This document shows positions 21,232 through 32,137 of a DNA stretch of 64,000 nt, piece by piece. Under the pieces are notes generated by a model. It searched no databases. It saw only the letters and a program-made list of their open reading frames with translations, and was not told the origin of the DNA. Position 1 is the stretch's first letter. Each line of letters opens with the position of its first letter. Source of the stretch: Methylophaga sp. OBS3 (lineage in GTDB: Bacteria; Pseudomonadota; Gammaproteobacteria; Nitrosococcales; Methylophagaceae); NCBI RefSeq assembly GCF_026319325.1, contig NZ_JAPDMU010000002.1:310001-374000 (forward strand), read 5' to 3'. A program made the position numbers and the translations under genes.

Positions 21232-21261
21232 GGCTCACCAGAGTTGGTGGGCCTTTTTTTT
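21232..21261 (+). terminator. Second terminator after the TonB receptor
   Basis: GGCTCACCA pairs with TGGTGGGCC (9 bp, one G-T pair) around GAGT, followed by eight T residues that run into the stop codon of the oppositely oriented His-rich gene. Confidence 0.88.
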
Positions 21262-21577
21262 AATGCCAGTAACGGTGACCGCTACGATAGATATGGTGGC
21301 GATCATAGTGATAATCACGTTTGTAATGACGGCCATGATCATAGTGTGAATTATGGCGGTAATGCTTGTTATGTTTGTAATGATGTTTGTGCTTGTAATA
21401 ATGCTTTTTATGATAGTTATGGTGTGAGTAACCATTGTGGTGATAGCCACTATAAATCGGGAAACCCAGACCAATATGCACATCAACATCTGCTTTTGCT
21501 TGATTAACCGAAAAGGCCATCAACATGCCGGTTACCAATAAAATAATGCCGGACTTTTTCAAATATTGTGCTGTCAT
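21260..21577 (-). CDS. Secreted His/Tyr-rich low-complexity protein
   Basis: A 105-residue protein with a clear signal peptide (ILLVTGMLMAFSV, cleavage after AKA, residue 29). The remaining 76 residues contain about 21 His and 14 Tyr, mixed with Lys, Arg, Asn and Asp, in motifs such as HHNYH, KHKHHYKH and HYDRHH. After the first 15 residues there is almost no hydrophobic core, so it is unlikely to fold as a globular domain. GAGGT lies 8-9 bases before the ATG at 21577. Dense histidines suggest binding of Zn, Cu, Ni or Fe in the periplasm or outside the cell, but no function is known to me. It is followed by the bidirectional-looking hairpin at 21232-21261. Confidence 0.8.
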   Translation of the reverse strand: MTAQYLKKSGIILLVTGMLMAFSVNQAKADVDVHIGLGFPIYSGYHHNGYSHHNYHKKHYYKHKHHYKHNKHYRHNSHYDHGRHYKRDYHYDRHHIYRSGHRYWH

Positions 21578-21780
21578 AACATTAACCTCGCTTTAATACT
21601 TACTACGATTACTAGGCTAATTGTTTGCAACGCGAAGTTGGGTCAAGAGTTGTAAAAAATTGTAAAAACAAAGATTTAGCCATTTAGGCATTAATTTTCA
21701 TAAACTTAATAGCATTGCACTTGCCAGCGAAAAAGTGCATAAATAGCGTCTTAGCAATATATATATAAAAGGAATTTCGG

Positions 21781-22167
21781 ATGGAGATGTTGGTATTGGC
21801 CTGTATTGTCACGGCGCTAATTTACTACTGCTATTCGTTTTTGAAACCGGCTGTGTCTGTGCGTTACTCGCCAAATAGAGGCCGGCTTCAACCTTATGCT
21901 GCGGTACAAGTCAGAGCTTGTGGTAATGCCTGCCAAGCCGCAGTGCAAACTGCAAAAATCACTTTTCTTAATACGCAAGCACCTACCTTGCCTTTAAATG
22001 CCTGTGACCGTATCGGGCAGTGCGAATGTCGTTTTCAACATTTTGCTGATAGACGACATCAACCAGATCGTCGTTTAAACACAATAAGTGATGAAGTCAC
22101 GCTAGACAATGATGCACGACGTAATCGTGCCGGCCGCCGTGCTTCGGATCACGCTAAAGTCGCTTAA
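21781..22167 (+). CDS. Unknown membrane-anchored protein with CxC and DRR motifs
   Basis: A 128-residue protein with one N-terminal membrane helix (about 3-22, LVLACIVTALIYYCYSF). Its soluble part has several cysteines (CGNAC near 48-52, CDR near 74, CEC near 80-82) and a basic motif HFADRRHQPDRR near 86-97. AAGGA precedes the ATG by about 8 bases. I know similar short proteins with a C-x-C...H-x-D-R-R arrangement only as uncharacterised. Paired cysteines and His could bind a metal. It is convergent with gdhA, with just one base between the stop codons. Confidence 0.7.
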   Translation: MEMLVLACIVTALIYYCYSFLKPAVSVRYSPNRGRLQPYAAVQVRACGNACQAAVQTAKITFLNTQAPTLPLNACDRIGQCECRFQHFADRRHQPDRRLNTISDEVTLDNDARRNRAGRRASDHAKVA

Positions 22168-22168
22168 T

Positions 22169-23581
<1,413 letters not shown>

Positions 23582-23658
23582 TTATTTTTCCGACAACAGG
23601 TTTACCAAATAGTTGTAGTGTCTGACGCCAGCTAGGCTAGCGTCAGTTTGATATTGAA

Positions 23659-25029
23659 TCAGCGCAGCAATAAAAACAAGGCGCGATCCTGACGTACGAT
23701 GTTTAGCAGCAGTTCAGGCTGGTTCTGCACCATAGGTTTGAACTGTTCTAGCGAGGTGACTTGCTGGCGGTTAACCGAGGTGATGATATCGCCCTCACGC
23801 AAACCCGCTTGGTAAGCAGGGCTGCCTTGCAAGACTTTATACAGAAGTACGCCTTCAATTTGACCAAAGTACGGTGAGTTTTGGTCAATATCTTCAAAGG
23901 TCACACCCGATAATTTCGGATGCACATTACCCGTTTGTTGGTTTGCAGCAACTTCAGTCGCGGTTGCCTCAACCGTCATGGGCTTGCCAGCACGAATAAT
24001 ATCTAACCGAATGGTTTTCCCAACTAGGACCAAGCCAATTGCATTACGGATATTTGATGCATTTTGCAGAGAAACACCATCGACAGCCGTGACGATATCA
24101 CCCACTTTTAAACCCGCTTTTTCAGCAGCAGAGTTAGGGGCAATTTGTGTTATCACAGCGCCACGATTGAATTCGATATCAAATGCCTGTGCGAGTTCTG
24201 GCGTTAGCTCCTGCATTTGCACACCGACGTAAGCACGGCGAACTTCACCGTATTTTAGTAATTGGTCGGTTACTTGTTTAACCAAATTACTCGGAATAGC
24301 AAAGCCGATACCAATATTGCCGGCATTTTGTGGAGAAAAAATCGCCGTGTTGATACCCACTAATTCGCCGCGAAGATTGACTAACGCACCGCCGGAGTTA
24401 CCAGGGTTAATCGACGCATCGGTTTGTATAAAGTCTTCATATCCCTCTAGGCCCAAACCACTTCGGCCTAGGGCGCTGACAATACCCGAAGTCACGGTTT
24501 GACCAAGGCCAAACGGATTACCAATCGCTACAACAAAATCACCGACCTGCAATTTGTCGGAGTTTGCGAGCGGTAATGAATTTAAGTTTTCAGCTGGGAT
24601 TTTAATTAAAGCAATATCCGTTGCTGGATCTGTACCCACCACTTCAGCCTGAAAGCTGCGACCATCTAATAATGAGACGGTGATCTCATCGGCACGTTGA
24701 ATTACATGATTATTGGTTAATACCAATCCCTCACGAGCATTGAAAATCACTCCCGAGCCAAGGCTTTGTGCCTGACGTGTGCGAGGCTGATCTGGCAGAT
24801 TAAAAAAGCGTCGAAAAAATGGATCGCTCATTAAGGGGTTATCACGAACCTGTACTTCTGCTCGAGTGGCAATATTCACAACGGCAGGTTTACTGCGATC
24901 TAACATCGGCGCCAACGTGGGCATTTTCTGATCGTCGTTTAACCATGGGAATGGCAATGCAGCAAAGGCGATTTGCCCTAACAGCGTTAATGCTGCCAGC
25001 CAAACTAATGCAGACTTAAAACGGATCAT
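23659..25029 (-). CDS. degQ: Periplasmic Do/DegQ-type serine endoprotease
   Basis: A 456-residue HtrA-family protease for quality control of envelope proteins. It has a signal peptide (cleavage near AFA/ALP, residue 23) and a trypsin-like domain with the catalytic triad His108 (TNNHVI), Asp138 (ATDIALI) and Ser212 (NPGNSGGAL). Two PDZ domains follow (about 255-345 and 365-450). ATG 25029 gives the signal peptide directly; an in-frame GTG at 25041 overlaps the AAGGAG ribosome site and is less likely. It lies 15 bases downstream of the cbpA-like gene in the same orientation, so the two are probably co-transcribed. DegP, DegQ and MucD cannot be separated by eye. Confidence 0.93.
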   Translation of the reverse strand: MIRFKSALVWLAALTLLGQIAFAALPFPWLNDDQKMPTLAPMLDRSKPAVVNIATRAEVQVRDNPLMSDPFFRRFFNLPDQPRTRQAQSLGSGVIFNAREGLVLTNNHVIQRADEITVSLLDGRSFQAEVVGTDPATDIALIKIPAENLNSLPLANSDKLQVGDFVVAIGNPFGLGQTVTSGIVSALGRSGLGLEGYEDFIQTDASINPGNSGGALVNLRGELVGINTAIFSPQNAGNIGIGFAIPSNLVKQVTDQLLKYGEVRRAYVGVQMQELTPELAQAFDIEFNRGAVITQIAPNSAAEKAGLKVGDIVTAVDGVSLQNASNIRNAIGLVLVGKTIRLDIIRAGKPMTVEATATEVAANQQTGNVHPKLSGVTFEDIDQNSPYFGQIEGVLLYKVLQGSPAYQAGLREGDIITSVNRQQVTSLEQFKPMVQNQPELLLNIVRQDRALFLLLR

Positions 25030-25044
25030 CTTGGTGGGCACTCC

Positions 25045-25944
25045 TTAAAACGCTTTTTCCAAGGCTTCTCGAGGATTGAACTCAAAACTGTCAGCCATTT
25101 TGCGATACAAAACTTTTTGGGTGTCACTGCTAGCGGGAGGCGTTTGGATTTGTAATACGACAAATTGGTCACCGGCAGTTTTACCTGGCAATCCACGGCC
25201 TTTTAAACGCATTTTCTGACCACTGCGCGCACCGGCAGGAATACTCAGACTAATTTTGCCAGCAAGCGTCGGTACGGTAACTTTAGTGCCTAGTGCAGCC
25301 TCCCAAGGTGCTAAGGGCAGATCTAAATAGATATCTTTATCCTCAACACGGAAAAAAGCGTGATTGGCAATTTGGATTTCTAAGAATAAATCACCGGCCT
25401 GACCGCCCATACCCGCTTTACCTTGACCGGATAAGCGGATTTTTTGTCCAGCACTGACGCCAGCAGGGACTTTGACATTTACCGTACCCGTCTGGGTTGC
25501 ACCGGTTGGTCGACGAACCGTTTTATTAGTGCCATGAAAGGCTTCTTCTAAGGTGATGGTAATTTTGGCCGTAACATCTTCGCCTTTGGCAAAGAAACTA
25601 TCTCCTCGAGCGCCGCCACCCATGCCGCCTGAAAACATGTTTTCAAAGAAGCTACTGAAGTTACCTCGCCCAAAACCGCCAGCACTGTCTTGCCATCCCG
25701 GTGGAGGGGTGAAAGATTGTCCGTGACGATATTGGCCACCAAATTGATCGTATTGTGCTTTTTTTTCAGGATCACGCAGCACTTCGTAGGCTTCGCCGAG
25801 CTCTTTGAATTTATCTTCGGCATTGGGCTCTTTGCTGACATCGGGATGATATTTGCGAGCCAATTTACGGTAGGACTTTTTAATTTCCTCCGCTGAAGCA
25901 GAGCGGTCGACGCCAAGTATTTTGTAATAGTCTTTGTATTCCAT
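25045..25944 (-). CDS. cbpA: DnaJ-class co-chaperone, CbpA-like
   Basis: A 299-residue type II J-domain protein. The J domain occupies residues 1-70 with the HPD motif at 33-35. A Gly/Phe-rich linker follows (about 75-115, GGMGGGARG), then two DnaJ C-terminal substrate-binding domains. It has no CxxCxGxG zinc-finger repeats, which separates it from DnaJ itself and fits CbpA. It stimulates DnaK ATPase activity and binds unfolded clients. It heads a two-gene unit with the Deg protease and is divergent from a TonB receptor. Confidence 0.93.
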   Translation of the reverse strand: MEYKDYYKILGVDRSASAEEIKKSYRKLARKYHPDVSKEPNAEDKFKELGEAYEVLRDPEKKAQYDQFGGQYRHGQSFTPPPGWQDSAGGFGRGNFSSFFENMFSGGMGGGARGDSFFAKGEDVTAKITITLEEAFHGTNKTVRRPTGATQTGTVNVKVPAGVSAGQKIRLSGQGKAGMGGQAGDLFLEIQIANHAFFRVEDKDIYLDLPLAPWEAALGTKVTVPTLAGKISLSIPAGARSGQKMRLKGRGLPGKTAGDQFVVLQIQTPPASSDTQKVLYRKMADSFEFNPREALEKAF

Positions 25945-26097
25945 GTCGCCACGATAAAGATTGAAAACGAAATTGTGCCTTTAATGGGGTTTGAGGTGTC
26001 TAATTTCAAGGCAATTCAGTTTTTTCCTGAGTTGAAGCGGGGGATTGGTGTGCTAAAGTTTGCCAACTTTTCACGATTTTTCAGGGATTTTTTCGCC

Positions 26098-28194
26098 ATG
26101 CTTAAAGTTAAAAAACTGCCTTTGCTGATTGCATTGGCAGCGGTGAACACGCCATATGCCGTATTTGCCGAGGAAGCAGAGTCGGCTGCATCGCTTGATG
26201 AGCTAGTGGTAACGGGTACGCGCAGCGAGTCACCTCTTTTGGAGGTCGCAGGAAACACAGGCCGTATATCAGAAGAAGAGATTGATTTGGTTCGTCCTGA
26301 CCATGTCAATCAGATTGTTAATCGTATTCCGGGCGTCAATGTTCAGCGCGGTAATGGGCAAGAGCATTTAACATCTATCCGTTCCCCAGTCTTGTCTGGC
26401 GGTGCGGGAGCGGGCTCTTTCTTGTATTTGGAAGATGGTATTCCGCTACGTGCAGCAGGCTTTGCAAACGTAAACGGTTTGTTTGAAGCTAATTACGAAC
26501 AAGCTGGTGGTGTTGAAGTGGTACGTGGTCCTGGTAGCGCTTTCTATGGTTCAAATGCTGTGCATGGTTTGATTAACTTCCTGACTCGCGCACCATCATT
26601 GGATCTTGAAAGAGAAATAGATGTGTCTGTTGGGCCCCATGATTTATATAAATTAAAAGGCACTATCAGTGACACAGAGGGCCGTCATGGCTATCGTTTG
26701 AGTGTTAATGGGACAACTGACGGTGGGTATGCGGAAGATGGTGGCTATGATCAGCAAAAGGTTACTTTCCGCCATGACTACTATGGTGACCAAGACAGCT
26801 TTAAAACTATTTTTAGTGCCACTAATTTAAATCAAAATACGCCGGGCTATATTGTTGGATTTAAAGCGTATGAGGATGAAAGACTCTCACGCAGTAATCC
26901 GAACCGTGATCGCGGAATAAGAGCCTATCGTGACGCACAATCATACCGCTTATCTACGGAATGGGAACGACAGTTAGATGATAATTCAACATTTCGTCTG
27001 ACCCCATATATCCGGCATACGGACATGGATTTCTTGATGCACTTTTTACCAGGCCAGCCAACTGAGAAAAATAGCCATAGCAGTGTCGGCCTATTATCTG
27101 CGCTTACATACGACTTAAATGGCGGTCATAAGGTTATTTTTGGTACTGACTTTGAATATACCGAGGGTGAGCTTTCTGAAGTACAGGATCAAGAGACAAA
27201 TCCAGGTCCTGGTGTTCCTCAGGGCGTGCATTATGATTATGAAGTGGATGCCACCGTTATTGCTCCTTATATCCACAGTGAATGGCAAGTCTTAGAGAAA
27301 ACGCGATTGGTTGCTGGTCTTCGTTACGAATACACCAAATATGATTACAACAACCAAACTACTGATGGCGCCATTTCGGTTGGTGCTGATGGTGTAGGAC
27401 CTAATGGTGGTGGTGAATTTGATCGTTACTTCCGACCTGCTGATGGTAAAGATACATTTAGCAACCTCAGTCCCAAGTTAGGCTTAGTTCAAGAATTAAC
27501 AGAAGACACTAGTGCATTTATCAACTACGCCCGTGGCAATCGTGCACCGCAAACAACGGATTTGTACCGCATACAAAACAATGCTGGGGCTAGTGCTGAT
27601 TCAGAAACCATCGATAGTATTGAAATTGGTATTCGAAAATTAGGTGAGGGTTTGCAATATGAGGTGGCAGCATATCATATGAAGAAGCGCGACTATTTCT
27701 TTACCGACACAAACGATATCAATGTTAATGATGGCAAAACTAATCATACAGGCCTGGAAATTGGTGCTTTCTATCCGTTTTCAGCGCAGTTTGATATTGC
27801 TGCGAATATGACTTTTGCAAAGCATGAATATGATTTTGATCGTGCAGATACGGATATTGAAAACGGCAATTATTTGGTTACCGCTCCTAAACGTACGGGC
27901 AATATTCGTCTTGGTTGGAATGCAACTTCTCAAACGCGCGCAGAGCTTGAATGGGTGCACATGAGTGAGTATTACCTAAATGATGCTAACACTGAGAAGT
28001 ATGAAGGCCATGATGTTTTCAACTTGTATGTTTCTCATCAAGTTAACAGTAACTTGAAACTGTATGGTCAGTTACGAAACGTATTTAATACCGAATATGC
28101 GGAGCGTGCTGACTTTGGTGGATTCCCTTTAAACTATCGTTATTTCGTTGGTGAAAAACGCTATCTACATTTTGGGGCAAGCTACGCTTTTTAG
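26098..28194 (+). CDS. TonB-dependent receptor, ligand unknown
   Basis: A 698-residue outer-membrane receptor with a signal peptide (cleavage after VFA, residue 24), a good TonB box DELVVTG (34-40), a plug domain (about 45-165, with IVNRIPGVNVQRGNG and VEVVRGPGSAFYGSNAVHG) and a barrel ending SYAF. The frame extends upstream to 25975, but the signal peptide identifies ATG 26098. I see no Fur site before it, unlike the other two receptors, and the plug is of the general CirA/colicin-type family. Iron is therefore not the only possible ligand; other metal complexes, cobamides or organic substrates remain open. Confidence 0.87.
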   Translation: MLKVKKLPLLIALAAVNTPYAVFAEEAESAASLDELVVTGTRSESPLLEVAGNTGRISEEEIDLVRPDHVNQIVNRIPGVNVQRGNGQEHLTSIRSPVLSGGAGAGSFLYLEDGIPLRAAGFANVNGLFEANYEQAGGVEVVRGPGSAFYGSNAVHGLINFLTRAPSLDLEREIDVSVGPHDLYKLKGTISDTEGRHGYRLSVNGTTDGGYAEDGGYDQQKVTFRHDYYGDQDSFKTIFSATNLNQNTPGYIVGFKAYEDERLSRSNPNRDRGIRAYRDAQSYRLSTEWERQLDDNSTFRLTPYIRHTDMDFLMHFLPGQPTEKNSHSSVGLLSALTYDLNGGHKVIFGTDFEYTEGELSEVQDQETNPGPGVPQGVHYDYEVDATVIAPYIHSEWQVLEKTRLVAGLRYEYTKYDYNNQTTDGAISVGADGVGPNGGGEFDRYFRPADGKDTFSNLSPKLGLVQELTEDTSAFINYARGNRAPQTTDLYRIQNNAGASADSETIDSIEIGIRKLGEGLQYEVAAYHMKKRDYFFTDTNDINVNDGKTNHTGLEIGAFYPFSAQFDIAANMTFAKHEYDFDRADTDIENGNYLVTAPKRTGNIRLGWNATSQTRAELEWVHMSEYYLNDANTEKYEGHDVFNLYVSHQVNSNLKLYGQLRNVFNTEYAERADFGGFPLNYRYFVGEKRYLHFGASYAF

Positions 28195-28206
28195 TAGTGA
28201 TACTTC

Positions 28207-28236
28207 AAAAAAACGGCTCCTATTGGAGCCGTTTTT
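28207..28236. terminator. Bidirectional terminator
   Basis: AAAACGGCTCC pairs with GGAGCCGTTTT around TATT, with an A-run on one side and a T-run on the other. It serves the TonB receptor and the convergent ATP-grasp gene. Confidence 0.9.
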
Positions 28237-28249
28237 GTTTGTGCCGTCA

Positions 28250-29734
28250 TTATTGGCGGAGCGTTTTACGTTGCTCGAGACGGTTTAAAAACTCACGCAT
28301 AATATCGTCATAGAGTGCCAAACCTAAGTAGGCATCCTCGACACCGCTATCAATACTTGGGTTATCGTTGACCTCAATCAAGACAACGCGAGACCCACTC
28401 TGCTTGATATCGATACCATACAAGCCATTTCCAACCAATTTCGCCGCTTTTGTAGCGATTTTAAGTACTTTTTCGGGTACTTCTGAAATAGGGATGGCGC
28501 TGGATTTACCAGAAGCCGTACCTTTTTTCGTGTTGTGGTTGTATATCTGCCAGTGGCCTTTACTCATAAAGTATTGGCAGGCATATAGCGGCTTGTTGTT
28601 AAAAACACCGATTCGCCAGTCGTAATCGGTAAACATAAATTCCTGTAACAATATGATCGCTGACTGTTGGAAAAACTCAGCCGCGTTTAGACGCAGTTCT
28701 TCAGCGTTATTTACTTTGATAACGCCCTTTGAAAATGCGCCATCAGGAATTTTCATTACTAATGGAAAGGCCGCGGTTTCACACATTTTCTCAAGCCCTG
28801 CCTTGTCATTACGATACAACAGGTGCGACTCAGGCATTGGCAGGTTGTGCTTCTCCAGCAGTTCTTTCAGATAAATCTTATTAGTACAGCGAATGATCGA
28901 CGTCGGATCATCAATAACCACTAACCCTTCACTCTCCGCACGACGAGCAAACTTATAGGTATGGTTATGAATCGCGGTGGTTTCACGAATAAACAGCGCA
29001 TCATATTCAGCTAAACGAATGTAGTCTCGCGGTGTAATTAGTTCAACATCAATACCTAGACGTTTACCACTGGCAATAAAACGTTTTAATGCCGTCATAT
29101 CACTCGGCGGCATTTTTTCTTCAGGATTATGCAAAATCGCCATATCGTAGCGAAATTGACGACGTTTTGATGGTTTTCGCCACAATTTGTGACTAAATGC
29201 GTCTAAAGCATTGGCAAATAAATCTTGCTCGCTTTCAGTGAGCGTATCAATCGCACCGGCACCGACACGGTTGATCAGCCAGTGACCTTTGTTAGTAAAG
29301 TCAATTTCCAGAATAGGGCAGGGGAATTGCTCATAAATCTGCCGAGCAAGCTTTTGCAGTGCTTTAAATTCACATTGGCCAAAAAAGACTTTCAAACGAA
29401 ACTTGGCTTCGCTTTGCTTGCTACTTGCCATGATAACTTTATCGAGCTTATCGCTGAGGTCTGTGAGATCAAACGCGTAAAGACTTTTCCGTGAAAGATC
29501 ATTGATGGTGCGTAAGCTTGGGATCACGCGATGGTCACGAGCTTCTGCAACCATTGAACAGTAGTAGCCAGGGCTCAAGTAATCAAGGCTATGACAGAGG
29601 TTAATAATTTGCGCACGTTCATTCAGGCTGTGCGTCGACGTTTGCAAATAATCGTCTACAGCAATGACTTGTGCGCTGGGGAAGTATGGGGCCCAGTCGT
29701 CGATATTTTCTACTATTATCAGATGGTTACTCAT
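28250..29734 (-). CDS. RLAN-domain RimK-type ATP-grasp ligase
   Basis: A 494-residue protein in two parts. Residues 1 to about 190 match the RLAN (RimK-like ATP-grasp N-terminal) type, with YLSPGYYCSMVAEARDHRVIPS near 53. The rest is a RimK-class ATP-grasp fold with the glycine-poor ATP loop FSKGVIK, the adenine-binding stretch LLQEFM, and the metal-binding end LIEVNDNPSIDSGVED. Such enzymes form amide or peptide bonds by an acyl-phosphate intermediate, often adding amino acids to a protein tail or peptide; the substrate here is unknown. AAGGAG lies 14 bases before the ATG. It is divergent from a DUF2817 peptidase and a GNAT-C39 gene, and these are likely partners. Confidence 0.88.
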   Translation of the reverse strand: MSNHLIIVENIDDWAPYFPSAQVIAVDDYLQTSTHSLNERAQIINLCHSLDYLSPGYYCSMVAEARDHRVIPSLRTINDLSRKSLYAFDLTDLSDKLDKVIMASSKQSEAKFRLKVFFGQCEFKALQKLARQIYEQFPCPILEIDFTNKGHWLINRVGAGAIDTLTESEQDLFANALDAFSHKLWRKPSKRRQFRYDMAILHNPEEKMPPSDMTALKRFIASGKRLGIDVELITPRDYIRLAEYDALFIRETTAIHNHTYKFARRAESEGLVVIDDPTSIIRCTNKIYLKELLEKHNLPMPESHLLYRNDKAGLEKMCETAAFPLVMKIPDGAFSKGVIKVNNAEELRLNAAEFFQQSAIILLQEFMFTDYDWRIGVFNNKPLYACQYFMSKGHWQIYNHNTKKGTASGKSSAIPISEVPEKVLKIATKAAKLVGNGLYGIDIKQSGSRVVLIEVNDNPSIDSGVEDAYLGLALYDDIMREFLNRLEQRKTLRQ

Positions 29735-29900
29735 AGATTTGTTGGCGTCTCCTTGGCGACTTCACCGTTCTATTTGTGCATCTTAAAGTCATTGTGTCAT
29801 GGTTGTGCTAAAAATTTTTGCCAGACTTGTGATTTACTGGTCAAAATCACCAAAAACACCTATTCTTCGCCAAAATTTTTGCAGTGGGAGTGTCGATGCT

Positions 29901-30971
29901 ATGTATGCAGAAGCTGTTTTGAGCGTCTTTTCACAACGTTATGCTGGTGCACGGGATAAGTTTGTTTCATCTGTTGAAACCAGCTCGATAGTTGAGCGAG
30001 TGAACAATATTGCTCACCCGCTTAAAGGCCCCAAAAACGAAAAGTTATTCTGCGATATCGCTTGGGCCGGTAATCCTAAAGCTAAAAACCTACTGGTCTT
30101 GGTGTCTGGATTGCACGGCGTGGAAGGCGGTGTCGGCTCTGCCATTCAATCTGACTTTATCAGTCGCCATCGTCGCTTACCCCCTGATATATGTGTTGTA
30201 TTAGTGCATGCGCTCAACCCATGGGGATTTGCTTGGGCGAGTCGAAATGATCACGAAGGTGTTGATGTAAACCGCAACTTTGTCGACTTTAGTGGCAAAT
30301 TACCGGACTCTGCTGAGGCATTAAAAATCTGGCAGGAATTAAGTCAAAGTGGTGCCGATATGGATAAAGTCGGTGCTCAACGCGAGTTATTTGATGCCCT
30401 GAGTCAGGGACAATATCAACAGTCAGATACGCTTTACTACGGTGGTGATAAAGCCAGTTGGTCACGGGAAGTTATCGAGCAGTTAGCCGCGCAAATTAAA
30501 CCTGAAAAACGTGAGCAGATTGTTGTCATAGACATTCATAGCGGCCTTGGCCCTTATGGTTATGGTGAGCTGATTTGTGATCACCCGCATGACAGTAAAG
30601 CCACACAAACGGCCCGAGATTTATTTGGTGCCACCGTCACTGAGCCTGCGATGGGTACTTCAAGCTCAGGGGTTAAACATGGTCTACATGACTATTTCTG
30701 GCACGCACAAGGTGAGCATGTTTGTTTCCTGACACTAGAGTTTGGTAGTTTTGGGAACAGTGAAATGTTGCGGGTTCTTTACGCTGATTATCTATTACAG
30801 CAGTCTGGCAAAATTGATTGGTCGGATCAGCAAACCTTGGATACAAAACATGGCATCCAAGATTTCTTCTGCCCCGATCAAACCCAGTGGCAGGAACTAG
30901 TGTTATTCCGTGGTCGTCAGGTAATTGAAATGGCATTGGAAGGGCTCAGCGGCCAAAATGGCAGTAACTGA
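29901..30971 (+). CDS. M14-like DUF2817 metallopeptidase
   Basis: A 356-residue protein of the DUF2817 group related to M14 zinc carboxypeptidases and deacylases. The zinc ligands are probably His72 and Glu75 in SGLHGVEGGVGS and His213 in DIHSGLG. The carboxylate-binding DVNRNF is at 122-127, and the likely catalytic Glu is in LTLEFGSFG near 285. There is no signal peptide, so it acts in the cytoplasm. The ATG at 29901 has GGGAG 10 bases upstream; the longer frame from 29799 is not supported. Its 3' end overlaps the next gene by 14 bp, so the two are translationally coupled. Confidence 0.85.
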   Translation: MYAEAVLSVFSQRYAGARDKFVSSVETSSIVERVNNIAHPLKGPKNEKLFCDIAWAGNPKAKNLLVLVSGLHGVEGGVGSAIQSDFISRHRRLPPDICVVLVHALNPWGFAWASRNDHEGVDVNRNFVDFSGKLPDSAEALKIWQELSQSGADMDKVGAQRELFDALSQGQYQQSDTLYYGGDKASWSREVIEQLAAQIKPEKREQIVVIDIHSGLGPYGYGELICDHPHDSKATQTARDLFGATVTEPAMGTSSSGVKHGLHDYFWHAQGEHVCFLTLEFGSFGNSEMLRVLYADYLLQQSGKIDWSDQQTLDTKHGIQDFFCPDQTQWQELVLFRGRQVIEMALEGLSGQNGSN

Positions 30972-32076
30972 TTCGGCAACAATCACGATTCGCACGGCAA
31001 CATTACAAGATGTTGATGTATTGCTGGCGTTGGAAAAAACGTGTTTTGATACCGATAGGCTGTCTCGGCGTAGTTTCAAATGGATGATCAACAAAGCTAA
31101 TGCGTTGTTATTGCTGGCGGAAAAAGACCAGCAACTCGCCGGTTATGTTTTGGTGTTGTATTCACGGGGCACGTCACTAGGGCGGATTTATTCGTTAGCC
31201 GTTTCTCCGGAACATCGTAAACAAGGCATTGCCAACACGCTGATGGCTGCGGCTGAAAAAGCAGCTTTGGCTGCCGGTCGAAGTTTTATCCGTCTAGAAG
31301 TTCGACCAGATAACCATAACGCCATTCGGCTTTATGAAAATTTAGGCTATAAGCAGTTTGATGTCGTCAGTGACTTTTATGAAGATCACACTGATGCTAT
31401 GCGTATGATGAAGGTGCTGCAACCTGAGCCACATACTCTGCAGAACCAAGTTGTACATTATTCGCAAAGCACCGACTTTACTTGTGGCCCCGCCAGTTTA
31501 ATGATGGCGATGAAAACCCTGAATCCTGAAATGCCGCCGCTAGATCGTATTACAGAGTTACAAATTTGGCGGGAAGCGACCACTATTTTTATGACGTCAG
31601 GTCATGGTGGCTGTAGTGCCCAAGGCTTGGCACTATCGGCTTGGCGGCGTGGGTTTGATACTACGTTAATCACCAATAGCGACGAAGTACCATTTATCAA
31701 TGGCGTGCGTAGTGATGATAAAAAGCAGGTGATTGAGTGTGTGCATCAAGATTTTGTGCAGCAAATTGATGCCTCAAATATCAATCAGCAAGTGCAGTCA
31801 ATGGATGTGAACTTGTTACGTCAGCATTTGGATGCTGGGGCATTAGTTGTGGTTTTGATAAGCTCTTATCGGCTTAATCAAAATAAGTCACCACATTGGG
31901 TTGTGCTCGCTTCAATATCCGATACCTTTGTGTATTTTCATGATCCAGATATTGATTGGGATGATGACAAAACGCTTACCGATAGTCTCTATATTCCGGT
32001 GACCCATAGAGAATTTAACCGTTTGTTGGGTTACGGTAAGCCACGTTATCAAGCGGCGGTTGTACTCAAAAATTGA
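30958..32076 (+). CDS. GNAT acetyltransferase fused to a C39-like cysteine peptidase
   Basis: A 372-residue fusion. Residues 8-155 are a RimI-like GNAT domain with the acetyl-CoA motif SPEHRKQGIA (83-92) and NAIRLYENLGY (121-131). Residues 165-370 are a C39/papain-like domain with Cys176 (DFTCGPASL), His313 (SPHWVVL) and Asp329 (HDPD), so the peptidase triad looks intact. The start is ATG 30958, inside the end of the previous gene. GNAT-C39 proteins are known from annotation but not functionally defined. Side by side with an ATP-grasp ligase and an M14-like peptidase, it suggests a peptide or protein-tail modification and its trimming. Confidence 0.88.
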   Translation: MAVTDSATITIRTATLQDVDVLLALEKTCFDTDRLSRRSFKWMINKANALLLLAEKDQQLAGYVLVLYSRGTSLGRIYSLAVSPEHRKQGIANTLMAAAEKAALAAGRSFIRLEVRPDNHNAIRLYENLGYKQFDVVSDFYEDHTDAMRMMKVLQPEPHTLQNQVVHYSQSTDFTCGPASLMMAMKTLNPEMPPLDRITELQIWREATTIFMTSGHGGCSAQGLALSAWRRGFDTTLITNSDEVPFINGVRSDDKKQVIECVHQDFVQQIDASNINQQVQSMDVNLLRQHLDAGALVVVLISSYRLNQNKSPHWVVLASISDTFVYFHDPDIDWDDDKTLTDSLYIPVTHREFNRLLGYGKPRYQAAVVLKN

Positions 32077-32137
32077 ACTTGCTTAGCTGATCACAGTCAG
32101 AGCTTTGTATTAAGCCTTTGCAGTGAAACGTTGAACT

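Noticed and set aside
21229-21507. Plus-strand 92-codon frame opposite the His-rich gene, plus another open frame on the minus strand
   Set aside because: They are by-products of the low-complexity sequence. The 21260-21577 frame has a signal peptide and a ribosome site, the others do not.
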